DNA of 25,627 nt from an uncultured Eubacteriales bacterium (lineage in GTDB: Bacteria > Bacillota > Clostridia > Oscillospirales > Butyricicoccaceae), in contig USML01000016.1 in assembly GCA_900555855.1 (NCBI GenBank), positions 1 through 25,627 of the forward strand. The letters run 5' to 3'. The notes under the pieces are model-generated. The model ran no database searches, was not told the origin of the DNA, and saw only the letters and a list, made by a program, of their open reading frames with translations. Made by a program: the position numbers and the translations under genes. Shown piece by piece: positions 10,101 to 14,894 of the stretch (positions are counted from its first letter, which is position 1; each line of letters opens with the position of its first letter).

Positions 10101-13100
10101 GCAATATAAGGATATCAAAGAACACCTTCGCACGCAGGCCGTCACCATCTCGGAGGAAGACAAGCACGACATTGCGGACTGGGGCGATTTTCGCAAGAGC
10201 GCCTTTGGCCGGCTGCGGATCGTGAACCAGGGCGGGACGCCGGTGGATATTGCCTATGAAGAACTGCGGAACATGGCGCCGGCACTGTTCCCCTACGACA
10301 TCTCGCACCCGGCGGATCAGCTGGTGCGGATGTTTGAGGTGGCGCAGAGCATTGAGAAGACCGAGAAATCCCTGAATGAATACTATGGCCAGGACGCGGA
10401 AGAGTTTAAGCGCTGGGCAAAGAATGATTTTGACACAGCTATCGGCGACAGCATTCAGGAGCTGCGTACCGTGAAGCGCTACGCCGACGAGCGCGAGGCA
10501 AAGAGCAGCGCAGCGGCAGAAGCCGCGATCACTCCGGAGCAGGCGGCGGAAGCCTACCGGCAGTTGAAAAAGGCCCGGTGGGAGACGGAAAGGGCGAAGG
10601 CAAAAAATCTTCTCACTGACCATGACAAAATCCAGCTGGGACGGCTGCTGCGGGGCGAGATCGAGCTGCGGCATCTGGATCCGGACACGGATAATGTGAA
10701 GGGCATCCGGGCTGTTTATGAAGCCACAGCGGAATATGAACGGTTGGTGAAGCTGCTGACCGACTACAAGAAGCGCCAGCGGGCGGCGCTGCTGGAGACG
10801 GCGGACCGATATCTGGAGACGGCGAACGATTGGAAGGATAAGCGCACCGGCCTTGCCTACGCCAGAGAGACCATGGAGCGGAACTTTGAGGATATTGTCC
10901 CTGACCGGAAGCTGGCGAAGGAGATCGTAAGGGAATACATCACGCCGGTGCATGACGCGGAAGCAAACGCCACGCGGTTCAAAACGGAATACCGGGATAA
11001 GGTGCGTGCGCTGGAGCTGAGCCGGAAGGTGGAGAAGGGCAATGAGGTCTCCGAAGCACACGCGGTGCAGCTGCTGGGCGAGGCCATGGACAACATCCGC
11101 ATCCTGGAAAACAGCAGGGGCCGCATGGCGGAACGGGACGGCAAGACGCTGGAGGACTGGCAGGGCGTCGTGCAGGACCTGCGCGCAGGAAACCCGAACC
11201 TGAACTGGGAGAAGATCAACGGCGCCATTGAAAGCTTCCGGAAGATCTATGACGAGCTGTTCCGGCAGATGAACGATGTGCGCGTGCGCTTCGGCTATGA
11301 GCCGATCAATTACCGCAGCGGGTACTTCCCCCACTTCCAGCCGGGGGACGGGGGAGATGGCATCCTCTCCCAGTTTGGCCGGGCGATGGGTATCGATACC
11401 CAGGTGACGGCGCTGCCTACCTCCATTAACGGCCTGACGCATAACTTCAAGCCGGGCATCACCTGGTTCGGCAATGCGCAGGAGCGCCTGGGCTTCAACA
11501 CGGCTTATGATGCGGTGGAGGGCTTTGACAGGTACATCGAGGGCGTGGCCAGCGTGATCTTCCAGACGGAAAACATCCAGAAGCTTCGGGCACTGGCAAC
11601 GCAGATGCGCTACCGCACCGGCGACGAGGGCCTTCGGAAGCAGGTGGACGCCGTCCGGGCGGATACCCGTCTGACGGAGGAAGAGAAGAAAACAAAGATC
11701 GACGAAATCAACAAGGAAGGGCGGTTTGTTCTCTCCAACTTTGTAAACGAGCTGGATGAATACACCAACCTCCTGGCCAACAAGAAGAGCCGGTTCGACC
11801 GGGGCATAGAAGCTGCGCTGGGCCGAAAGGTCTACAGCTTCCTGAAAAACTGGGAATCCCGCGTGGGGGCGAACATGATCGCGGGCAACCTTTCTTCGGC
11901 GCTGACCAACTTCATTCCGCTGACGCAGGCCAGGGGCCAGATCGGCAGAGCCTCCATGCTGAAAGGCATGTGGGACACGCTGAAGGCTTATCGGAATGAC
12001 GATGGCTTTGCAGACCGGAGCAGCTTCCTCACCAACCGCAGAGGCAGCGACCCCATTGTAAAGAGCTGGTCGCAAAAGGCATCCAGCATTTTGGGGAAGC
12101 CCATGGAGTATATCGACACCTTTACTGCGGACAGCATCGTGCGGGCGCGCTATGACCAGAACCTTCGGCGGGGCCTGAGCGAAGCGGAAGCCATGAGCGA
12201 GGCGGACGCTTTTGCTGGAAAGGTCATGGCCGATCGCAGCAAAGGATCCATGCCCACGCTGTTTGAATCCAAAAACCCGATTTTCAAGGCGTTTACGCAA
12301 TTCCAGCTGGAGGTCAACAACCAGTTCAGCGAGGTCTTTAAGGATCTGCCCCGGGCCTATCGGGACAAGGGGCTGGCCGCGCTGGCAGCGGCGCTTTTCA
12401 AATACTTCATCGGTGCGTTTCTCTTCAACGAAGTATATGAGTATATCGTTGGCCGGCGGCCGGCGCTGGACCCCATCGGGCTGCTGAACGACACGGCGGG
12501 CGACCTTACGGGCTATGCGCTGCCCAACCTGGTGGAGCTGGGCGTGGGCGCGGCGCAGGGCGAGCTGCCCAGCTTCCAGACGGAAAAGGCCAGTCTGGGC
12601 GAGACGGGAAAGAATCTGGCACAGAATGCTTTGGGCGAGCTGCCGTTTTCCTCCGGGCTTGCGCTGCTCGGCGCAGACATCGATGGCGGACGCCTTCCGG
12701 CGGCCAGCGCCGTCCCGGATCTGACGGCGCTCTGGGATGCGGCAACGAAGGAGGGCTGGAGCGGAAAGCGGCGCTGGAAGGAGGTGCAGGATGAGCTGAG
12801 CAAGCTGGCCTATATCCTTCCGCCCTTTGGCGGAAACCAGGCGCAGAAGATCTGGAAATCTGTAAAGGCGCTTATCGAGGGCGGCAGCTATACGGTGGAC
12901 GCCGACGGCAGCAGGAAGCTCCAATATCCCGTTTTTACAGACGATCCCTGGGAGACGGCCCTGAACGCCGGACGGATGATGCTTTTCGGGAAAAGCAGCC
13001 TGCCCACGGCGCAGGACTGGGTGGAGGACAACTTCAATACGCTGGGCGCAAAGCAAACGGCCGCGTACCAGGATATGCTGGAGGCCGGCGTTCGAGGCGA

Positions 13101-14256
13101 GGATGCTTTTGCGCTGCTGCAGGAGCTGCGGGGCGCGGAAAAGACAGACGAGCAGAGCCGGAACGCCGTGCAGCGGGAGATCCTTCGGCGGTCTGATGTG
13201 CCGGGCGAGGGCAAGGCCATCACCTATTATGCGCTGCTGGCCAGCGACCGGGAGCGAGAGCTGATGGATGCGCTGGACGGTGCGGATCCCGGCGCTGTCA
13301 CAGAGATGCTGCTGGACATCAAGGACGCAGGCACTCTGAAGGGCGCGGCCGCATCCAGCGCAAAGCGGGAGGCCCTTGCCAAGGCGCCGCTCACGGATGA
13401 GGAAAAGCAGACGGTCTATCGCTACATTACGGGCACCAAGCAGGAGGACGGAAGCTACACCACCAGCCGGGAGGATGACATTATGGCATTCGAGCAGGTG
13501 GGGCTGGACTTCGACACCTTCCTGAAGGTGCAGAACGAGTACACCGCGGTCAATGAGAAGTACAGCGGCGCATCAGAGAAGGCGCTGGCGTTTTCCCGCT
13601 GGGTGAACAGCCTGGATCTGACGGCCGAGCAGGCAGAGACCGTGCGGGATTGCTTCCGGTATTTCAGCCAGATCCCGGCGGAGGCGGCGCGGTACGACAG
13701 CTTCGTTTCGGCGGGGCTGGATGATGACGCGGCCTATGCGCTGGCTGACGCTCTGAACGCATTGGAGCCGGAGGAAGGGAAGAAGACGGTGAGCTATGTG
13801 CAGCGGTATCGCGCGGTCCTTTCGGCGGAGCTCAGCGAGGACGATCAGCTGGCGGCACTGCAGGAGCTGATGCAGGAGAGCGAATACAGCAAGCTGCAGG
13901 TGGGATACAGCTATGGCGTGACACCGGAAGCGTATGTGACCTTCCGGGAGCTGCTGCCGCAATATGACGCCGATGGCAACGGCACCTTGAACCAGAAGGA
14001 GGTGGAAAAGGCGCTGGATTCCATGGGCGGCGGGATCGGCCTTGTGCTGCCGGGCGGCAGCGGAGGGGATCAGCCGCTGACGGTGAAGCAGCAGGCCGTG
14101 CTTTGGCAGCTGGCGAACAAGAGCTGGAGGCCGAACAAGAATCCCTACAGCACCAGCGTGGGCAAAAAGGTCTATGACGCGCTGAACGCGGAGCCTGTGA
14201 GCGGCGGCATCCTTCTGCCGGATGGCACCGGCGGGCTGGAGCTGCCGAGGGGATAA
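4198..14256 (+). CDS. Giant phage polyvalent protein, 3,352 aa, two zincin-like motifs and MuF C-terminal-like domain
   Basis: ATG 4198 follows TAAGGAGGA, 10 nt after the previous stop, and the frame is open without interruption to TAA 14254-14256. Domains by residue: duplicated WEQKKRELA (11, 37); long coiled coil (about 148-348); Gly/Ala membrane-like helices (about 542-598, 691-726); Gln/Pro/Thr linker (795-890); zincin-like domain with HELTH 954-958; MuF_C-like domain (1150-1345); LPD23-like domain with HEIQH 1496-1500 and GEIEAR 1623-1628; compact module (1680-1850); helical virion-associated half (about 1880-3250) with a hydrophobic helix near 2727-2751; EF-hand 3257-3268. Phage polyvalent proteins carry several effector domains and are thought to be delivered with the DNA. 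The gene's place at the end of the structural cassette fits an ejected protein. The proteolytic and toxic activities are inferred from motifs only. Confidence 0.85.
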   Translation: MALSEQTKARWEQKKRELAAAVPAETAPRSGSIQQKWEQKKRELAMQQAAPAAAKPAVKPSIAGASRAVTDTGTGGSMPQRALPATPAAGRLTEEAFDRSPVLQEKYGSYQHYAAQNKRYYARPELGGDTDRLRGDYSTYETAAQDALHAYEEAARKQKTTEGTLENLKQTLPALQQSFQRDPSALNNALYQTVLQRYESLAAQYAQEAEDAQRRYGDYEQSLGKYQDALRTYRDYLTGEQEKYQDWRSTIRTDENAIGRDLAAANAKVEQLQARKEQLQRQAKQLMDKAYPRNSGTDGLLLQAQALQEQARAMDGRITRARSAAGLLQEELDWKKYYQYADLMDAEDFAEKSRYVSTETGEAPKLGLSGVYRDTGFGDISYDIINRNETARGRQGVSDVNTNASFLGLDHGERGQMTDDEIAIFNYLYAQDTAKGDAEHRTAYAYIDYLTKELNYRRRQEEEAAWKDYAKGSPVGSSVFSILTSPLKGLSYLGQAADYLGTGKIDQNAAYNRLSYLNSAVRGQVSETIEQSGKWGKAGSFLYQTGMSMGDFLMNSLVTGAMAGGAVLGEKAFRVASNLSLAIMGTGAAADATIAAKDKGLTDKQAFTLGTIAGAAEVLTEKFSIEALLNGKWEDGALKYILKNAFTEGSEEVGSDFINLFADILVAKDKSEWRQTIAAYMAEGKTESEAFALAVAQQAAEMGLDFLGGALSGGTMASVGAGIGAVRNQVQYRQDGGQLRGLGDEMTRGILEEAEALDPNSEAYKLGQRLKKKQEKGKRLTDAEIGRLYAETTRALEQTEQAAPQPAQGQPQQTVGTELPTPDQTGGVMLPTPEQTEAQTQQRAAEQERQTAPPRETAEMAQPGVLPTAEETDRRQRAASAQTETERTGILLGVNDDTIARVLRISSAVGREVVFFDAGADATGGLENGHFDPEDGRIYINAQSKNPVAQIISHELTHSIEGGGSYGDLQRLVLQRIQQDGGDLQTLRQQKAELYARHGKELKASEVDQEIVAEYVEKHLLTDEQSIREMVRQDRTLGQRILDFIDRLLAKLGSGSAQERAFLTKARSYYRSALQETQSSFTAEMRQQAETQAAGMEGMEPRLERLRQQMTEGEISDAEAEAAYAQIYDPEEDLRQGLGGLQYSIQNTKNIPYQKQIDAFYSGDSKTVGRSDDIYIADADNSLNALGIGEKPFFMLKSNLKKSTRIAGNNPSYSAHGISESVIRKLPELIKSPALVVQGDGRISIIPGITVKTEKNNTAPLLIAVNPNSSVDGIDAYEIKSIYGRENFANWLDLRARDSKIIAGDEKKAAALLRDVGKQYPEPVAYAADLTTAILSQNEGGVKLPTPVNLRRYSDIAGQDVNRKSEGRKYSYAGQNAKSANLQTLREAQEMQKAGADMESIRKATGWHLGMEGKWRFEIDDSGLQLRGDAADLSNYTTLGELVDAPELFEAYPQLKDVRLAFADLEDGERGYFSSGDNTIVLSEELRGAPEDTLVHEIQHAIQDVEGFASGASPEYWARREYASGDLVTERLQREYDRTLNRLSRADQNRYIRYMELERELDRLFLSDENSEDGKRYAKLEAEQDALYEALYPNQWFRDLLDLSRRMTDAPGEYLRMYENTAGEIEARDAASRRRMTAEERRATIPKMADENTVFAEGAGWNRFFDYDPETASIKEQIEQSREELNKMEVVARETVPENLPNKDAAAKWAADRLKASGYKVDRQGFGEILFTKKDLDKGLRYADTPAEKAALAALPKVLKRGIEIGDHTNHKKREKQTVTFAAPVELNGVRGNMGVVINRNGNHYYAHRIVLPDGTVFQFSGINKDTTQELSRGVTVSGSLADTTSVASTDSVRDFDENVNTKYSLSEEEDAGDDVPAATLPTGQEDLRGALPKKAQDYLKRAERALVGRVGRALSVPRFAQREYLQEIAQKISEEYLTTGRVSEKTATELFEQAYQKGIVVDEAFYQQYKDIKEHLRTQAVTISEEDKHDIADWGDFRKSAFGRLRIVNQGGTPVDIAYEELRNMAPALFPYDISHPADQLVRMFEVAQSIEKTEKSLNEYYGQDAEEFKRWAKNDFDTAIGDSIQELRTVKRYADEREAKSSAAAEAAITPEQAAEAYRQLKKARWETERAKAKNLLTDHDKIQLGRLLRGEIELRHLDPDTDNVKGIRAVYEATAEYERLVKLLTDYKKRQRAALLETADRYLETANDWKDKRTGLAYARETMERNFEDIVPDRKLAKEIVREYITPVHDAEANATRFKTEYRDKVRALELSRKVEKGNEVSEAHAVQLLGEAMDNIRILENSRGRMAERDGKTLEDWQGVVQDLRAGNPNLNWEKINGAIESFRKIYDELFRQMNDVRVRFGYEPINYRSGYFPHFQPGDGGDGILSQFGRAMGIDTQVTALPTSINGLTHNFKPGITWFGNAQERLGFNTAYDAVEGFDRYIEGVASVIFQTENIQKLRALATQMRYRTGDEGLRKQVDAVRADTRLTEEEKKTKIDEINKEGRFVLSNFVNELDEYTNLLANKKSRFDRGIEAALGRKVYSFLKNWESRVGANMIAGNLSSALTNFIPLTQARGQIGRASMLKGMWDTLKAYRNDDGFADRSSFLTNRRGSDPIVKSWSQKASSILGKPMEYIDTFTADSIVRARYDQNLRRGLSEAEAMSEADAFAGKVMADRSKGSMPTLFESKNPIFKAFTQFQLEVNNQFSEVFKDLPRAYRDKGLAALAAALFKYFIGAFLFNEVYEYIVGRRPALDPIGLLNDTAGDLTGYALPNLVELGVGAAQGELPSFQTEKASLGETGKNLAQNALGELPFSSGLALLGADIDGGRLPAASAVPDLTALWDAATKEGWSGKRRWKEVQDELSKLAYILPPFGGNQAQKIWKSVKALIEGGSYTVDADGSRKLQYPVFTDDPWETALNAGRMMLFGKSSLPTAQDWVEDNFNTLGAKQTAAYQDMLEAGVRGEDAFALLQELRGAEKTDEQSRNAVQREILRRSDVPGEGKAITYYALLASDRERELMDALDGADPGAVTEMLLDIKDAGTLKGAAASSAKREALAKAPLTDEEKQTVYRYITGTKQEDGSYTTSREDDIMAFEQVGLDFDTFLKVQNEYTAVNEKYSGASEKALAFSRWVNSLDLTAEQAETVRDCFRYFSQIPAEAARYDSFVSAGLDDDAAYALADALNALEPEEGKKTVSYVQRYRAVLSAELSEDDQLAALQELMQESEYSKLQVGYSYGVTPEAYVTFRELLPQYDADGNGTLNQKEVEKALDSMGGGIGLVLPGGSGGDQPLTVKQQAVLWQLANKSWRPNKNPYSTSVGKKVYDALNAEPVSGGILLPDGTGGLELPRG
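6865..7407 (+). other. Domain: first zincin-like metallopeptidase (giant protein, ~890-1070)
   Basis: The zinc-binding signature HELTH is at residues 954-958, preceded by a strand-like stretch (DGRIYINAQSKNPVAQIISH). A downstream acidic segment (DQEIVAEYVEKHLL) could supply the third zinc ligand, Glu. Similar zincins occur in phage and conjugative-element polyvalent proteins. Host target unknown. Confidence 0.65.
7645..8232 (+). other. Domain: MuF C-terminal-like module (giant protein, ~1150-1345)
   Basis: The stretch runs from IPYQKQIDAFYSG through HGISESVIRKLPELIKSPAL, the strands ISIIPGI and LLIAVNP, and ends with EIKSIYGRENFANWL. This order (a His-x-Ile helix, a 'kipelikdPa' helix, paired strands, then a 'SvYGr.nf' helix) is what I recall for the phage MuF C-terminal domain family, a BECR-fold-like putative nuclease or toxin. 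The DNA here is clearly AT-richer than its flanks, suggesting module exchange. Confidence 0.65.
8359..9117 (+). other. Domain: LPD23-like second zincin (giant protein, ~1388-1640)
   Basis: The domain opens with ATGWHLGMEGKWRFEIDD, followed by GELVDAPELFEAYPQLKDVR, the motif VHEIQHAIQDVEGFASG (HEIQH at 1496-1500), and GEIEARDAASRR at 1623 onward. This is the pattern I associate with Large Polyvalent-protein-associated Domain 23, a zincin-like family. The Glu in GEIEAR is a candidate third zinc ligand or structural residue. Confidence 0.6.
9235..9747 (+). other. Domain: candidate effector module of uncertain family (giant protein, ~1680-1850)
   Basis: A helix (AAAKWAADRLKASGY) is followed by LKRGIEIGDHTNHKKREK, strand pairs VTFAAPVELNGVRGNMGVV and NHYYAHRIVLPDGTVFQF. 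The alpha-then-beta layout with conserved-looking His, Lys and Arg recalls LPD3 or PBECR-type nuclease-like modules of polyvalent proteins, but I cannot decide between them. The DNA is AT-richer than both flanks. Confidence 0.4.
13966..14001 (+). other. EF-hand calcium-binding loop (giant protein, 3257-3268)
   Basis: The 12-residue loop DADGNGTLNQKE has Asp at positions 1 and 3, Asn at 5, Gly at 6 and Glu at 12, a textbook EF-hand or dockerin-type calcium loop. It is flanked by the helices AYVTFRELLPQY and VEKALDSM. Only one loop is seen. Confidence 0.7.
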
Positions 14257-14291
14257 AGGAACATCCGCCGGAGCCGGCCGGGTAAAAATCC

Positions 14292-14322
14292 GTACAGATT
14301 TTCATACAGATTTTTTCTGTAC
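14292..14322 (+). repeat. Overlapping inverted and direct repeats after the giant gene
   Basis: GTACAGA (14292-14298) pairs with TCTGTAC (14316-14322). TACAGA (14305-14310) can instead pair with the same right arm around a TTTTT loop. TACAGATTTT occurs twice (14293-14302, 14305-14314). A T-run follows at 14330-14335. This may be a weak terminator for the phage operon or a protein-binding or attachment site. Confidence 0.35.
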
Positions 14323-14405
14323 AAACCCGTTTTTTCTGCGGAAACATCGTTTTATAAGCAGATATTTCAACGGATAAAAAACCTGCAAACCATTGGAAAT
14401 AAAGG

Positions 14406-14439
14406 AAAAGCCCGGAAACACTGATGTTTCCGGGCTTTT
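14406..14439. terminator. Bidirectional intrinsic terminator between phage and tRNA operon
   Basis: A perfect 15-bp stem (14406-14420 with 14425-14439) surrounds a CTGA loop. The outer ends are AAAA/TTTT, so both strands yield a GC-rich hairpin followed by U residues. It lies 7 bases beyond the CCA end of the tRNA-Val gene and faces the end of the phage operon, so it can stop transcription from either side. Confidence 0.85.
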
Positions 14440-14445
14440 AATCAA

Positions 14446-14522
14446 TGGTGGAGACAAGGGGACTCGAACCCATGACCTCTCGCGTGTGAGGCGAACGCTC
14501 TAACCAGCTGAGCTATGTCTCC
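14446..14522 (-). tRNA. tRNA-Val (anticodon CAC)
   Basis: Read on the minus strand it begins GGAGACATAGCTCAG and has a full cloverleaf: 7-bp acceptor, D-arm with GGTT, anticodon loop CTCACAC (CAC reads GUG), variable loop AGGTC, T-arm GGGTTCGAGTCCC, discriminator A, and encoded CCA at 14446-14448. It is the last gene of a three-tRNA operon and the one closest to the phage genes, so its 3' end is the most natural candidate for a prophage attachment site. Confidence 0.93.
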
Positions 14523-14523
14523 G

Positions 14524-14557
14524 TTCGGTTTTGGGACGCCGGAGGGCGTCCACCGAA
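14524..14557 (-). repeat. Hairpin in the spacer between tRNA-Glu and tRNA-Val
   Basis: GGACGCC (14534-14540) pairs with GGCGTCC (14545-14551), and TTCGGT (14524-14529) pairs with ACCGAA (14552-14557), giving a 13-bp stem with a 4-nt bulge. It may guide processing of the tRNA precursor or attenuate transcription of tRNA-Val. Confidence 0.5.
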
Positions 14558-14561
14558 GGGA

Positions 14562-14636
14562 TGGTGACCCGTACGGGAATCGAACCCATGATTCCGCCGT
14601 GAAAGGGCGGTGTCTTAACCTCTTGACCAACGGGCC
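14562..14636 (-). tRNA. tRNA-Glu (anticodon TTC)
   Basis: On the minus strand it begins GGCCCGTTGGTCAAG. The anticodon arm is CCGCC-CTTTCAC-GGCGG with anticodon TTC, the T-arm is GGGTTCGATTCCC, and CCA is encoded at 14562-14564. The acceptor stem has one G-U pair (G2-U71). It lies 4 nt after the CCA of tRNA-Met. Confidence 0.94.
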
Positions 14637-14640
14637 GAAA

Positions 14641-14717
14641 TGGTAGCGGCGATGGGACTTGAACCTATGACCTGCCGGGTATGAACCGGATGCTCTAGCC
14701 AACTGAGCTACGCCGCC
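14641..14717 (-). tRNA. tRNA-Met, elongator (anticodon CAT)
   Basis: On the minus strand it begins GGCGGCGTAGCTCAG, with anticodon loop TTCATAC, T-arm GGTTCAAGTCC, and CCA encoded at 14641-14643. It lacks the C1-A72 mismatch and the three G-C pairs of initiator tRNA, so it is an elongator. A lysidine-modified Ile-CAU tRNA shares this anticodon, but the body does not look like the usual Firmicute Ile2 tRNA. Confidence 0.9.
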
Positions 14718-14749
14718 ATATTGATCGCCTGCCGCAGCAAGCAAGATTT

Positions 14750-14778
14750 ATTATATGGAAAAACCGCGGGTTTGTCAA
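14750..14778 (-). promoter_or_regulatory. Consensus sigma-A promoter of the tRNA operon
   Basis: On the minus strand, TTGACA (14778-14773) and TATAAT (14755-14750) are separated by exactly 17 nt. Both hexamers match consensus perfectly. The -10 lies about 32 nt before the mature 5' end of tRNA-Met, as expected for a strong stable-RNA promoter. Confidence 0.9.
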
Positions 14779-14828
14779 GGGATTTTTTGCGGAAAAAGCA
14801 TTTTTTCTTGGCGCGGCCCGCCAGGAGA

Positions 14829-14863
14829 GAAAAAACGGCTCCCGCCGTTTGTGCGGGAGCCGT
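14829..14863 (-). terminator. Intrinsic terminator of the pot operon
   Basis: ACGGCTCCCGC (14835-14845) and its complement (14853-14863) form a perfect 11-bp stem with a 7-nt loop. On the minus strand the stem is followed by TTTTTTCTC. It lies about 30 nt after the stop of the potC-potD fusion gene. Confidence 0.93.
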
Positions 14864-14894
14864 TCTGTCTGCGTGCAGCGATTGTGGGGCGCGG

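Noticed and set aside
8227..13056. A 1,609-aa open frame on the minus strand opposite the giant gene
   Set aside because: It is antisense to the coherent giant protein, is rich in Arg, Leu, Pro and His, lacks a ribosome site, and is explained by GC-rich codon bias.
4198..14256. Whether the giant protein is an N4-type virion RNA polymerase
   Set aside because: The size and position are similar, but I saw no single-subunit RNA polymerase motifs in the C-terminal half.
14442..14744. A 100-aa minus-strand open frame over the three tRNAs
   Set aside because: It is translation of tRNA sequence (the familiar GVAQLARA string), not a gene.
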